Shown: in pieces, positions 40,701-44,515 of the stretch
Layout: each line of letters begins with the position of its first letter
Numbering within the stretch: the stretch's first letter is position 1
Origin: Micromussa lordhowensis
Lineage: Eukaryota > Cnidaria > Anthozoa > Scleractinia > Lobophylliidae
Assembly (NCBI GenBank): GCA_964020085.1
Contig: OZ026608.1
Location: 4,167,890 to 4,231,889, forward strand
Length of the DNA: 64,000 nucleotides
Reading direction: 5' to 3'
Translations under genes and position numbers: made by a program
Notes under the pieces: model-generated
What the model was told of the DNA's origin: nothing
Databases searched by the model: none
What the model saw: only the letters and a program-made list of their open reading frames with translations

Positions 40701-41013
40701 TTGTGTATGTATTGTTCATAAAATTCAATTGTAAAACGACCGTAGAATACACGATAAAACATTTTCTCTTTGGATATTCATTAAGTCAGTCAAATAATCT
40801 GGCAGACTTACATTTCAGGTCTTTAAATCGAAGTTTCAAAAGAATACTACCGATGAAAGCAACACGGCGGACTAAATACGGCACTGTCAGATCGTTATTA
40901 CTGTTAAATATCACACTTATAAACTGATATAGACTGAACAACTAGTCAATAAGAGTTTTATATACTTACAGTATAAACAGCAGTACACTTGCAAGTAGTC
41001 CCCGTAAAAGCAT
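1..41013 (-). CDS. Giant secreted tandem F5/8 type C (discoidin) domain protein, 5' part of gene, 40 exons seen
   Basis: This is the overall gene model. Seen: the exons listed in the following entries join in frame through AG acceptors and GT (once GC) donors into 2,834 codons without a stop. The order is a signal peptide (exon 40970-41013), a microexon (38090-38109), an N-terminal module (36766-37122 and 35517-35663), then discoidin domains D1 to D18, running leftwards. D18 is cut by the window edge, so the C-terminus is unknown. Known of the family: F5/8C domains are beta-sandwich modules that bind glycans, lipids or collagen and act in adhesion. Inferred: an extracellular multivalent lectin or matrix protein. 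No transmembrane segment, EGF or kinase domain was found in the window, but such parts could lie beyond it. Exon borders come from consensus and phase, without transcript support. Confidence 0.85.
598..2642 (-). CDS. Discoidin domain D17 (type I): exon A 2317-2642, exon B 598-739
   Basis: Exon A (326 nt) reads ARCNRPLGMQNGRI, ITASSSWDKNHAPNNGRLHL, WCARHNNRLQWFQVNF, RVVKFATQGRHDARQWV, NSNRK and ends AAG|GTACAT. Exon B starts YFQGNRDQNSVVQHRLFP and ends GWYKHISMRAEFYGC with a GTATGT donor. The roughly 1.6-kb intron between them carries the tRNA-Met gene on the other strand and a MITE. Counterpart of D9; closes the second eight-domain block. Confidence 0.9.
880..1194. mobile_element. MITE-like inverted-repeat element in D17 intron
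   Basis: The outer ends ATGGGTTATAGC and GTTATAGCCCGTA are inverted. The inner arms AGTTTGAGGCCCCTG and CAGGGGCCTCAAACT are perfect inverted copies. A central hairpin GTTGGAGAGCAAG...CTTGCTCTCC is also present. No coding capacity. Family unknown. Confidence 0.55.
1529..1614 (+). tRNA. tRNA-Met (CAU) with 13-nt intron-like insertion
   Basis: The 86-nt sequence folds as a tRNA. The acceptor arms GCCTCGT (1529-1535) and ACGGGGC (1607-1613) pair, with discriminator A1614. The A box lies at about 1535-1547 and the B box GTTCGATCC at 1594-1602. The anticodon is CAT (1562-1564). The insertion 1566-1578 lies directly after base 37 (A1565), the canonical tRNA intron site, and removing it restores a normal elongator tRNA-Met with anticodon stem and loop CTCATAATCTGA. 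T-rich sequence follows as a Pol III terminator. The gene is antisense inside the D17 intron of the discoidin gene. Confidence 0.85.
1981..2004 (+). pseudogene. tRNA 3'-half relic
   Basis: The stretch AAAGGTCGCGAGTTCGATCC with TC after it matches the variable-loop/T-arm part of the tRNA-Met gene 370 nt upstream. The 5' half and acceptor stem are not recognisable. Probably a partial duplicate. Confidence 0.4.
2243..2315. repeat. Palindromic ATGCATATGCAGT tandem repeat
   Basis: Several imperfect copies of TATGCATATGCAGTATGCAT abut the 3' end of D17 exon A. They are self-complementary and should form hairpins close to the splice donor at 2316. Confidence 0.6.
3196..3249. repeat. Short hairpin GCGTTTTGTC.../...GGCAAAACGC
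   Basis: Inverted arms of about 25 bp (GCGTTTTGTCAAAATTCTAA and its near complement) with almost no loop, in the intron between D16 and D17. Likely a minimal fold-back remnant. Confidence 0.5.
3522..4380 (-). CDS. Discoidin domain D16 (type II): exon A 4058-4380, exon B 3522-3663
   Basis: Exon A (323 nt) reads DRCDMPLGLEDKRV, MRASSYYNYYCGPWNGRLNG, WCAKRRDRHQWLQIDF, IASQGRQNSAQWV and ends ACCAAG|GTCAGT. Two extra cysteines (YYCGPW and AWCAK) lie in loops. Exon B starts IFPANYDQHVIV and ends WYSWISMRVELYGC with a GTGAGT donor. Counterpart of D8. Confidence 0.9.
4841..5911 (-). CDS. Discoidin domain D15 (type I): exon A 5580-5911, exon B 4841-4982
   Basis: Exon A (332 nt, the longest) reads NFCDAPVGLQSGRI, ITASSQWNKHHAPWLARLHR, ASRHNNHHQWLQIDF, IATQGRQDAVQWV, VRYWWN and ends ATAAAG|GTAAGA. 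Exon B starts TFQGNRDQLSV and ends GWRAHISMRLELLGC then PWS, with LGC in place of YGC. It pairs with D7. Confidence 0.9.
6182..6480. repeat. Tandem duplication, about 159-bp unit, two copies
   Basis: TAATTAAACTTGATTATGAT starts each unit at about 6182 and 6341, followed by CTTCGGCCC, AAAGTTCACACT, CTCTCTTACCTTGACTAG in both. Intronic, between D14 and D15. No coding potential. Confidence 0.75.
6591..6760. mobile_element. Fold-back MITE, copy 1 of 3 (GACTGGAACTAGCTTGCAA family)
   Basis: The ends ATGGACCATACTCGTATTCT and AGAATACAAATATGGTCTAT are inverted, and inside them TTAGACTGGAACTAGCTTG is mirrored by CAAGCTAGTTCCAGTCCAA. Copies occur at about 21705-21866 and 30461-30568. It lies just before exon B of D14. 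Confidence 0.75.
6783..7668 (-). CDS. Discoidin domain D14 (type II), both border cysteines lost, GC splice donor
   Basis: Exon A is 7346-7668 (323 nt), exon B 6783-6927 (145 nt). Exon A starts DRFTMPLGMEDYRI, with Phe where all other type II domains have Cys. Exon B ends RSYIAMRVELYGG, with Gly where all others have YGC. These two cysteines normally form the domain-closing disulfide, so the pair was lost together. Exon A ends AAG|GCAAGC, a GC-AG intron donor with a good consensus context. The rest (SSSYNYNHGPDRARL, GAWVAKYRN, IATQGRREAHQWV) matches D6, which retains both cysteines. The donor after exon B (G|GTAGCT) is weak. Confidence 0.87.
8011..8366 (-). pseudogene. Penelope-like element fragment, GIY-YIG endonuclease domain
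   Basis: An open frame of roughly 115 codons reads KIIDDIKDVEVKPPL, HCVVYKFSCDLCDTDYVGY, IGKHLQEEH, FRVLKKCRTKFDC, RNIKPKLNTQSDSVRAKLF. The CVVYKF...YVGYT spacing with the following R..EH and E residues is the GIY-YIG nuclease of Penelope-like retroelements, here with YVG for YIG. The reverse transcriptase part is missing upstream and a stop lies near 8368, so this is a 5'-truncated copy in the intron between D13 and D14, in the same orientation as the host gene. Confidence 0.85.
8779..10119 (-). CDS. Discoidin domain D13 (type I): exon A 9794-10119, exon B 8779-8920
   Basis: Exon A (326 nt) reads LCNRPMGMQSGRL, ITASSKWDVNHAAHLARLHY, WSARYNTRYQWLQVYFGG, ICTQGRQDANQWV and ends AGGAAG|GTATTA. 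Exon B starts YFSANRDRNTVKSYP and ends GWHAHISMRVEFYGC. CNxPMGMQSGR and TVKSYP are shared with D5, but D13 has no internal intron where D5 does. Confidence 0.92.
10745..11800 (-). CDS. Discoidin domain D12 (type II): exon A 11478-11800, exon B 10745-10886
   Basis: Exon A (323 nt) reads DPCDVPLGMQDGRV, LTASSMYNQYYGPWSARLQA, RNHGSTRGGWIAKYRN, IATQGRYDANQWV and ends GTCAAG|GTAACC. Exon B starts VFQGNMERNLVV and ends WYSYISMRVELYGC with a GTAAGT donor. LQARNHGSTRGGWIA marks it as the counterpart of D4. Confidence 0.92.
11958..12585 (-). CDS. Discoidin domain D11 (type I): exon A 12269-12585, exon B 11958-12099
   Basis: Exon A (317 nt) reads VCSNPLVRRLSNSKITASSE, YNKHHAAWLGRLGRVKHGSY, CARHNNHNQWIKFDFSRP, VDTQGRHDADQWV and ends GATAAG|GTATGA. 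The common PLGMQNGR start is degenerate here (PLVRRLSN). Exon B starts YFPGNRDRNSIV and ends GWRSHISMRVEFYGC. The A-B intron is the shortest within a domain, about 170 nt. Positional paralog of D3. Confidence 0.9.
12630..13460. repeat. Degenerate minisatellite GTCACGCTACT, interrupted
   Basis: AAGTCACGCTACT-type units recur between about 12655 and 12835 and again at 13435-13462 (GGTTAAGTCACGCTACTCAC). Between them lies a roughly 600-bp insertion containing a MITE-like sequence (13150-13300) also found near 27316 and 51780. In the intron upstream of D11. Confidence 0.5.
13150..13300. mobile_element. MITE-like repeat (CGGCCGCCATGTTGGTG family), copy 1 of 3
   Basis: Shares TGACAGATGTTTCTGTT, CGGCCGCC.ATGTTGG, GCGTCTCCATA and CTCTATAAATTTGGG with 27316-27420, and the CATGTTGGTG palindrome theme with 51780-51870. 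Intronic. Confidence 0.55.
13554..14621 (-). CDS. Discoidin domain D10 (type II): exon A 14317-14621, exon B 13554-13692
   Basis: Exon A (305 nt) reads DRCSLPLGLEDKRITNGHF, YYNHHLAPWHGRL, NHRWSWSVR, IATQGRQDANQWV, EGRGTK and ends AAG|GTGAGT. Its first long stretch lacks a nearby Met, so it is easily missed by simple ORF calling. Exon B (139 nt, one codon short) starts VFTGNSNRHTIV and ends GWYSWISLRAEIYGC. It is the same position class as D2 and the truncated D18 (EDKRIT). D10 opens the second eight-domain block. Confidence 0.9.
13875..14175. repeat. Dispersed repeat, copy 1 of 3 (AAACACGGTCTTTCGTGTTT type)
   Basis: Similar over about 250 bp to 25998-26260 (TTAATTAGCATAGA, AGTTTTAGTTTCGATTG, TTTCAACTCTCTTC, CGGTCTTTCGTGT) and, inverted, to 47670-47790. 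It lies inside the D10 intron, while the 26-kb copy lies between D4 and D5, so it is a dispersed repeat and not evidence for block duplication. Confidence 0.65.
15119..16045 (-). CDS. Discoidin domain D9 (type I): exon A 15720-16045, exon B 15119-15260
   Basis: Exon A (326 nt) reads KRCNQPLGMQNGRL, SASSSWDVNHGPSNARLHWR, WSARHNTRYQWLQVDF, RVVKFATQGRQDAAQWV, NSNRK and ends AAA|GTGAGT. Exon B starts YFSGNRDQNTVVQHRLFP and ends GWYRHISMRVEFYGC. NSNRK, RVVKFATQGR and VVQHRLFP recur in D17, its positional paralog. D9 closes the first eight-domain block. Confidence 0.9.
16186..16345. repeat. Intronic repeat shared with 33953-34115, copy 1
   Basis: GGCCATCCTTGTTCCTTTAT, GGTTTATTAGTATC, TTTTCAGGTTTTCTTCAATT and GACCGTGAC.GAG match the second copy. 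The two introns (after D8 and after D1) are not equivalent in the eight-domain scheme, so a mobile or locally transposed repeat is more likely. Confidence 0.6.
16417..17452 (-). CDS. Discoidin domain D8 (type II): exon A 17130-17452, exon B 16417-16558
   Basis: Exon A (323 nt) reads DHCDMPLGLEDGRV, MTASSYNNVYDAPWNARLNR, FGGGWSPRRNDRIRFLQIDF, VATQGMHNANYWV and ends ACAAAG|GTACGG. Exon B starts IFSGNYDRYIIV and ends WYSWIGLRVEFYGC. The usual TQGRQDA loop is altered to TQGMHNA. It pairs with D16, the only other domain whose B exon starts with IF. Confidence 0.9.
18000..18650 (-). pseudogene. 5'-truncated LINE, C-terminal end of reverse transcriptase ORF
   Basis: The open frame at 18213-18650 reads LERVQRRATKFILKCDLTYP, ERLAKLGIMPLEFRREVLDL, FFNCLKGHIDFDV, FKFSFFNRIVNLWNGLP and ends near KDKFL. 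This is the conserved C-terminal tail after the RT domain in CR1/jockey-like non-LTR elements. The palm motifs are missing. AT-rich sequence to about 18000 is its 3' end. It is in the intron between D7 and D8, in the sense orientation of the host gene. Confidence 0.85.
19190..20859 (-). CDS. Discoidin domain D7 (type I): exon A 20531-20859, exon B 19190-19331
   Basis: Exon A (329 nt) reads RFCTNPVGMQNGRI, ITASSYHNHFHAPWLARLHR, AAKHNNHNQFLQVDL, INTQGRYDASQWV, VKHWWN and ends AAG|GTTTGT. Exon B starts QFQGNFDRYSV and ends GWRSHISMRMELYGC then PWS. The paired Trp motif VKHWWN/VRYWWN and the CPWS ending are shared only with D15. A long intron between the exons carries a fold-back element and a dispersed repeat. 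Confidence 0.9.
19486..19616. mobile_element. Fold-back element, TCCGTACTGTAAGTTACGGA arms
   Basis: Left arm CCGAGTTCGAGGTCCGTACT...CATCGATTTATGGCCC, right arm GGGCCATAAATCGA...CAGTACGGACCGAG. The left flank carries GTAAGTAG/TATCGTA simple sequence that resumes after 19900, suggesting insertion into a simple repeat. Confidence 0.65.
20262..20490. repeat. Interspersed repeat, SINE/DNA-element type
   Basis: Contains CCCATTTATACACCTGGGTG, GAGAGATGCACTGTAAGAG, CTTGCCCAAGAACACAACAC and GGACTCAAACCCGGACCACT, a combination I recognise as a very abundant invertebrate interspersed repeat. It lies in the intron upstream of exon B of D7. Family name not certain. Confidence 0.6.
21524..22704 (-). CDS. 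Discoidin domain D6 (type II): exon A 22382-22704, exon B 21524-21671
   Basis: Exon A (323 nt) reads DRCKMPLGLEDYRI, SASSSWNYNHGPDRARI, GHGRAGAWVAKGRN, VASQGRHDAQQWV and ends AAG|GTTTGT. Exon B (148 nt, two codons longer than usual) starts VFQANFDRYTIV and ends FRSYVAMRVEIYGC followed by YYGGG. It is the positional paralog of D14 (HGPDRAR, GAWVAK, RSYxAMRVE). Unlike D14 it keeps both border cysteines. Confidence 0.9.
21705..21866. mobile_element. Fold-back MITE, copy 2 of 3
   Basis: Shares TATCGGTATTAGAC, GAGGCTCAAGCGG, CCCCGCATCAGCCTCGGTTG and the TATGGTCTATT end with the copies at 6591 and 30461. It lies in the intron between exons A and B of D6. Confidence 0.7.
23041..23820 (-). pseudogene. 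Penelope-like element 3' part: GIY-YIG endonuclease and terminal sequence
   Basis: Coding part about 23226-23815: KLLQNDPDTGRIFSQPPLIS, KNIGNFLVRSAFKTSEQPGT, FKCARARCKTCPFI, CTSANVIYCITCTLCKKFFI, GETGRRLGDRFREH, LEQRFIFQIGTLNPHGINER. IYCI...FIGET is the GIY-YIG core and the CARARCKTC cysteines are the linker typical of these elements. RT is missing. Downstream, 23041-23160 carries the terminal sequence AACTGGGTTGATAATGTGAA with ACGTTTCGAGCGTTAGCCC, seen again at 37580 and 57030. In the intron between D5 and D6. Confidence 0.85.
24086..25581 (-). CDS. Discoidin domain D5 (type I), split into three exons: 25400-25581, 24793-24936, 24086-24227
   Basis: The A segment is interrupted by an extra 463-nt phase 0 intron (24937-25399) after RHQWLQ; the sequence resumes with VDF. 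The donor is CAG|GTAACG and the acceptor CTCCTCAG. The two parts total 326 nt, exactly the length of the unsplit A exons of D9, D13 and D17. It reads CNQPMGMQSGRI, ITASSNWDPYHAAF, IATQGRQDYRQWV and ends AAG|GTTCGT, a weak donor. Exon B starts YFPGNRDQNTVKSYP and ends YGHISMRAEFYGC, with the unusual donor GTTGGT. VKSYP is shared only with D13. Confidence 0.87.
25011..25150. repeat. Dispersed repeat (AAAACCAAACC...GACACTCAATTG type), copy 1
   Basis: TCAAAACCAAACCCAAACTA, CCAGCCAATCTCAAACC, AACCGCTCTAT recur in 35795-35937. In the extra intron of D5. Confidence 0.6.
25651..25682. repeat. ATGGTTC 7-bp tandem repeat
   Basis: Four copies of ATGGTTC. The following 200 bp look like non-coding repeat 3' sequence, possibly the tail of a LINE. 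Confidence 0.6.
25998..26260. repeat. Dispersed repeat, copy 2 of 3
   Basis: Matches 13875-14175 as described there. Intronic between D4 and D5. Confidence 0.65.
26343..27945 (-). CDS. Discoidin domain D4 (type II): exon A 27623-27945, exon B 26343-26484
   Basis: Exon A (323 nt) reads DRCFMPLGMQDGRI, ASSTYNAYYGPYNARLQ, ARNHGSTRGGWIA, VATQGRYDANQYV and ends AGG|GTAAGT. Exon B starts LFSANSDRYHVV and ends WYGYISLRMELYGC with a GTGAGT donor. The ARNHGSTRGGWIA block recurs in D12. The intron between A and B holds a tRNA-derived SINE (26650-26890) and a MITE-like repeat. Confidence 0.9.
26650..26890 (+). mobile_element. tRNA-derived SINE
   Basis: GGGATGGTGCAGTGGTACAG supplies an A box and GGGTTCTATTCC a B box, about 40 nt apart, at the head of a roughly 240-bp element. 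The body contains TTGTTGTTGGCTCTCGCC and CTCCGGTTTTCCTCCC and ends near TCTAAATATTGTAATTTAAA. Intronic in D4, antisense to the host gene. Confidence 0.7.
27316..27420. mobile_element. MITE-like repeat, copy 2 of 3, with perfect palindrome
   Basis: GCCATGTTGGTGCCCATCC is followed directly by its exact complement GGATGGGCACCAACATGGC. Flanks match 13150-13300. In the intron between exons A and B of D4. The ORF running through it (27316-27600, +) is not considered a gene. Confidence 0.6.
29009..30014 (-). CDS. Discoidin domain D3 (type I): exon A 29710-30014, exon B 29009-29150
   Basis: Exon A (305 nt) reads LCNGALGLTNGRLKNGQITA, ARLHRAQAWCARHNNHNQW, LKFDFRRPTKV. Against other type I domains it lacks about seven residues between ARLH and AWCARH, a surface loop. 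The usual TQGRQDA is changed to VQGRSNV. Exon B starts YFTGSRDQH and ends GWRSHICMKVEFYGC. It matches D11 (KFDF, RSHI), eight domains away. Phase 1-0-1 is kept and the reading frame is intact. Confidence 0.88.
29307..29448. repeat. TGAC/TGAT microsatellite
   Basis: About 35 tetranucleotide units alternating in blocks of TGAC and TGAT. Translation gives artefactual Gln-Ser-Ile/Val-Asn ORFs on the minus strand. About 150 bp upstream of exon B of D3. Confidence 0.95.
30461..30568. mobile_element. Fold-back MITE, copy 3 of 3
   Basis: GGACTGGAACTAGCCTGCAA is mirrored by TTGCAAGCTAGTTCCAGTCC, followed by AATACCGAGAATAC as in copy 1. Shorter interior than the other two. Confidence 0.7.
31801..32076. 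mobile_element. Fold-back MITE with 72-bp arms
   Basis: The arms at 31801-31872 and 32004-32076 are almost perfect inverted copies (CGGTGCATTCTCGTCCCCAG ... CTGGGGACGAGAATGCACCG). The loop contains ACTCTGAGCATGCGCAGAGT. ACACCGGTGCA or a variant borders both ends. In the D2-D3 intron. Confidence 0.75.
32308..32465. mobile_element. Fold-back MITE with about 75-bp arms
   Basis: TAATCATACGGTTTTTCTCG...CAAAAAGCTGAAATTGCACG is mirrored by GTGCAATTTCAGCTTTTTGA...CGAAACGATATGATTA. The loop is only about 10 nt. In the D2-D3 intron. Confidence 0.75.
32704..33742 (-). CDS. Discoidin domain D2 (type II): exon A 33438-33742, exon B 32704-32845
   Basis: Exon A (305 nt, 18 nt shorter than most type II exons) reads DRCTMPLGAEDGR, FSASSYYNHYLAPWHGRL, NHRWSWSVR, VATQGRQDANQWV and ends GRGTV|GTAATG. 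Exon B starts VFRGNANRF and ends GWYSWISMRVEIYGC. The same length and the same LAPWHGRLNHRWSWSVR block occur in D10, eight domains downstream, showing that they are positional paralogs. The two border cysteines are present and should form the usual domain-closing disulfide. Confidence 0.9.
33953..34115. repeat. Intronic repeat shared with 16186-16345, copy 2
   Basis: Same blocks as the first copy, next to exon B of D1. Confidence 0.6.
34130..35011 (-). CDS. Discoidin domain D1 (type I): exon A 34689-35011, exon B 34130-34271
   Basis: Exon A (323 nt) starts in phase 1 and reads ICKHPLGMQNRRI, ITASSSWDANHAPY, FQFFQVDF, ATQGRQNANQW. It ends AAG|GTACGA in phase 0. Exon B (142 nt) starts YFRANKDRN and ends GWYKHMSMRVEFYGC, then phase 1 with a GTAAGT donor. 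It is the first discoidin domain after the N-terminal module. Its B exon is closest to those of D9 and D17 (GWYxHxSMRxEFYGC). It may be the last-position relic of an earlier eight-domain block. Confidence 0.9.
35517..37122 (-). CDS. N-terminal module exons N1 (36766-37122) and N2 (35517-35663)
   Basis: N1 is 357 nt and N2 is 147 nt; both start and end in phase 1. The roughly 168-residue module begins PPGCVNFDFERGSLYGW and contains GTLSSTRFRI, DFLIGGGC, ELVIDGRGVVLRATG and, in N2, WNVRAYIGRTGFVRLVDYGS followed by GGWGHINFDDLRGNIRC. The combination of GW...G.AF, a FLIGGG core and GGWGHINFDD resembles, from memory, a beta-sandwich region found with bacterial GH32 levanase/sucrase-type enzymes. 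No catalytic glycosidase residues are claimed. Three cysteines are seen in N1/N2 near the start, at GGGC and at the end. Probable role: a carbohydrate-binding or structural cap on the array. The family name is tentative; the exons themselves are well supported. Confidence 0.75.
35795..35937. repeat. Dispersed repeat, copy 2
   Basis: AAAACCAAAACCAAACCAAT, CAACCAATCTCAAGCCGTAG and GACAACCGCTCTAT match 25011-25150. In the intron between N1 and N2. Confidence 0.6.
36085..36620. mobile_element. Long MITE or non-autonomous DNA transposon, 536 bp
   Basis: Left end TTAAGCTGTGTTCATATTAA then GCCGAAACATGATTAG. Right end CTAATCATGTTTCGGCCTAG then TGTGAACACAGCTTTA. These are terminal inverted repeats of about 40 bp. 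The interior has repeated AAACATGTTTC palindromes. No transposase. In the intron between N1 and N2. Confidence 0.75.
37488..37885. mobile_element. Penelope-type fold-back (37580-37737) flanked by about 85-bp direct repeats
   Basis: AGATAATTTGGTTTTATCAA...AGAGATTCGGAAGC at 37580 is mirrored by GCTTCCGAATCTCTTTACGG...AGATTATCTT ending near 37737. Its sequence matches the Penelope-like terminal sequence at 23041. Direct repeats (ACACAGTCTAG, AAGGAATAC.TTGACGCGAA, TTTGTATTCAGTTTAG) flank it at 37488-37568 and 37799-37885. In the intron between the microexon and N1. Confidence 0.7.
38090..38109 (-). CDS. Exon 2: 20-nt microexon linking signal peptide to N-terminal module
   Basis: A 20-nt exon sits between a strong polypyrimidine tract with a TTTCCAG acceptor and a GTATGT donor. 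It converts phase 2 from exon 1 into phase 1, exactly what the next exon (37122) needs, and encodes the HWNAAE stretch around the probable signal-peptidase site. Supported by phase logic and splice signals only. Confidence 0.5.
38110..40969. other. Intron 1 of the discoidin gene
   Basis: A 2.86-kb AT-rich intron. I see no gene, tRNA or clear transposon in it; short ORFs lack recognisable domains. Confidence 0.45.
40970..41013 (-). CDS. Exon 1: start codon and signal peptide of the discoidin-repeat gene
   Basis: The ATG at 41013 begins MLLRGLLASVLLFI, a positively charged start followed by a hydrophobic run typical of a signal peptide. The exon ends in phase 2 at a strong GTAAGT donor (40969-40964). 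Joined to the microexon at 38090-38109 it continues LHWNAAE and then STPPGC, with plausible signal cleavage after NAA. It was chosen as the start because it is the nearest upstream ATG found with a signal sequence, a consensus donor and a phase that can be carried to the next exon. No TATA box is evident just upstream. A different upstream first exon cannot be excluded. Confidence 0.6.
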
Positions 41014-42447
41014 TTTCAACAGAAGACGGTGAAAACCGTCTCTTGTCGTGGCTTTTAGAGGCTAGGTCGCGCGGACAAAGCCTTTTGAAAAAAATTCAAT
41101 CCCGGCTTTACTTAGCTTATTCAAGTTTGAATAATTCATCTCCTTGATTTTGAAAACAAGCAAGGAGAGAGCTTGCGGATTTGTTGGCAGTTTTAAACAA
41201 GTTAGGTATCACAACAAGAGCTAATTGTTCGAGTAGTTTTTTAAACAAACAACACAAATAGATCACAGCTCCCTTAATTATGTAATTGATCTAATGTTAT
41301 GTTCTTCTTCTAATGTTCTTCTCATCCACATCGCGGCGTTGAAGTTGTGGTGGAAAGTACACATTCTATTAACCAAAAGCTGTTAGATCCCGAAGTTTGA
41401 TCATCAATCAGTTACAACGTTACAAAAGGACAAGCAGGTGAAAACAAACAAAGAAAATCTTGCATATTTCTATTTTTTTCCTTGCAAAACTGGTGATCGT
41501 TCTTGACTCGAGAGAAGCGGAGAGCCGCGAGAATGAGAAGCACTCGTATCGAATCATTTTGAGTACCATTGCATGCCAGTATGAGAGGGGATGTGCGCAT
41601 CTCAAGCCGTAAGACATTTGATCTACCTCATTTATAGAATGTTATAGTTCAATGGGAGTTCCGGCCAGCAAGAATGCCAAGCATTATTAAACATTTATCA
41701 ATCCTGTAGGCGAATAAAGGAGCGTCCGATCACTAATAACGTCGCGGTGTCTTTAAAAGTCACAAGGTAAAGGACACGAGAGTAAGCAAAGAATAACGCT
41801 TGAGATGTCTTTCGTTTATGCAGAAGTGTTTAATTTGAGAAATATGTACAATTACATTTTGTTGTTGTTGCGGATTTGTTCACGTGTTTTTTAAGAACCC
41901 TCATTACCCGACATTCATTGCACACCTTTTTGTTGATTTCAACTCAGAACGTATCTTACGTAACACGCACATAAATTTCACGTTTTGCCGTTACTGTGTT
42001 TCGATTCACATATGTTGTAAGCTAATAATGCTAAAGCAGCAGCTTGATCCGTGTACTATGAATTCTGTCACAAGTATAATTTAATACCAAAATGGTGTTA
42101 AAAAAGTGCCAAGGAAAACTGGCCTGTTTAATTCATTAAATGCTTTTCTTTCGTGAAACAAAGCCGAAACTCAATACACAGGCGGAGTTAGTTCGTGCGG
42201 AAGTATTTATCAAAGTTAATTGCGCACGTTTAACTGCTGACATCTAAGAACTCTTAAGTGTTACACTTTAATATATATTTAATATTCTTACACCTTTCAC
42301 ACTATAAATTAACATCTCGACCATTACTTTCTTTTGTCTACTTGATAATGAAGTCAAAATGACATCGAGATGTCGTAGTTTTATTTCGATTCTTTTTGTA
42401 ATCAATTGTATTTCGAAATGTTTTCTTATCAAAACGGTGATAATTAA

Positions 42448-42500
<53 letters not shown>

Positions 42501-42742
42501 CCGTAGGGCCGAGTTGGCTATAACCAATCTTCCGGGCGCCAAAACGAAATGTTGAAAATTTTATGCTGAGCGACATTTTCCGCATTCATTTCCATATAAG
42601 GTCAAACGCAGGTATAATGGCTGGTAACCGAGATCTAGTGAACCAATCAGAAAGCTAGAATTGCATTATCCGGGGTTGAGAATTTAATAATAAACTATTT
42701 TCTCGTAAAGATCAACCATTTCAAATTCCACGGATTATATAA

Positions 42743-42891
42743 GAAACCTTTTACCGACACGGCGGCCGTTTTCAATTCTATTGATTTGAGAGACATTATG
42801 GGATGGTCAAGGGACCATGTAGCATGCATTTGCGCCATAAGCATCCCATAAATGAGTTTCAAAATGGCCGCCGTATCGGCAAAAAGTCTAT
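42743..42891. mobile_element. MITE, GATACGGCGGCC family, copy 1 of 2
   Basis: Inverted ends AACCTTTTACCGACACGGCG and GCCGCCGTATCGGCAAAAAG. Inside, ATTATGGGATG and CATCCCATAA are also inverted. Same family as 51257-51588. Confidence 0.7.
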
Positions 42892-43849
42892 TAGTTGTGC
42901 GCATGCGTACAGTCATATATATAATCATGATTTTGCTCTGTCTCCACCACAGCCTTTTAAAAAGATTTCAACAAAATCTTTGAAGACTGGAAAAATCATA
43001 GTACATAATAAGGGATGCATATCTCCCGTATGTTGCCAAACCTGGCAAAAGACCAAGAAATATATCAAAATTAATTTTGTTTTTCAACTTTCTATTTAAC
43101 AAATGATATAGATTTTACGCGCGCAAAACAATAAAACACGCTTTTTCTATGTTTTTGACGGATCAGAGCGCGCGCAGGGTCCTATCTATGTTATAAAAGA
43201 TGATAAAGGACAACTAAAGAAAAACTAATCAGCAAGCATAGATTCAAAAATGAGTCATTTTCTACGTCACGTAGAATATCACAAAGATTAGCTGAAACGT
43301 CATGCGCTACATTTATTTTCACTCATTCACGTCATTTAACGCAATAAGAGATACACAGACCAAGAAGGCTGGGAGCAAGTCAGCAAATCGCTTGGTTTTC
43401 ATAGTGATGCCAGGATGCTAGGACGGAATGCTGCTTATCTCTTGCATTTCTACGCTAGCGTCTGAACCCGGAGTCATCGAGGACAATGCTTAAGACTTGT
43501 CCTGTTAACATTGTTATACTTTTTGTGTTTCTATTGGCTGAAGATGTAGTAATGCTGCATTAAAGTTCTGAAAGAAGCCACGACAAAAAAAAACAACAAA
43601 ACTTTGTAAGCAATGTTGAAAAATTGTCGATCAATACTATCCAGATGTTGTAAGCATTAATAACAAGAATACGGAAATCTTGCCAACTGCCACTTCAATA
43701 CTTCGCTTTTGCTTATTTCTTATGTAAAAGTTATAGTCTTTGCAATTGCATTTTGCAAGAGCTTTCTGTCTTGAGCAGTAAAGGCCCGAAGATTAAGTAG
43801 GTAGGTAGGTTGCCTTTATTTATACACGATATGTATGAAGGTTACCGAG

Positions 43850-43925
43850 GGTTACCGAATGTTACCGAGGGTTACCGAAGGTTACCGAGGGTTACTGAAT
43901 GTTACCGAGGGTTGCCGAAGGTTAA
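43850..43925. repeat. GGTTACCGAR 10-bp minisatellite
   Basis: About eight units of GGTTACCGAG/GGTTACCGAA/TGTTACCGAG. Preceded by AAGTAGGTAGGTAGGT. Confidence 0.9.
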
Positions 43926-44419
43926 CTGGGTTTGAATATGCGCCGACGTAAAAAATGTTTTCCTTAGCAACCGTGCCTCCACGCTCCATATCCAGGCACT
44001 GCAATGCGGTTCGCCCGAGGCCTCACCTTGCAGAAGTGACTTCTGTCTAGCAACACCTGCAGTTGCAAAACTCGCGTTAATTTGGAATGGCTGATATATT
44101 AAAACAGGTCGCTATCTTCGTCAACACATTACTATTCAGTTCACCTTACTGTCCATTGCTACGTAAAATTGCACTTTTGAGTACATTAGTATCCATGACA
44201 ACTCGAATCATCCTCAAAACGACAACAGCAAACCTCAAGACATCAAGGCCATATTCGTCGACGGAATGTTTTTACCCTGTACCGATAGCACTGAAATTTA
44301 ACTGTCAGCTATCAAACAGACCAAAATTTAATCGCCAACCGTCGGAAGCCCCGACCACACTAATGCGTTTTTAAAAGTACAACTGATTCGTTTTCGTCTC
44401 AACACGAAAACGAAGCAAA

Positions 44420-44515
44420 ATATTTTCGCACACACTAGTGTTTTCAGTTTGTTTTCACCTGTCCACACTGACGCGTTTTCATTCGAAAACGCCTCAGCGT
44501 GGTCAGAGCTTTAGC
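44420..44515. repeat. GTTTTCGTGTGGAC-family MITE fragment, copy 1
   Basis: GTCCACACTGACGCGTTTTC and GAAAACGCCTCAGCGTGGTC. Related in theme to the GGAGGAATTTGAAAACG units at 46040, 53838 and 55830. Confidence 0.45.
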
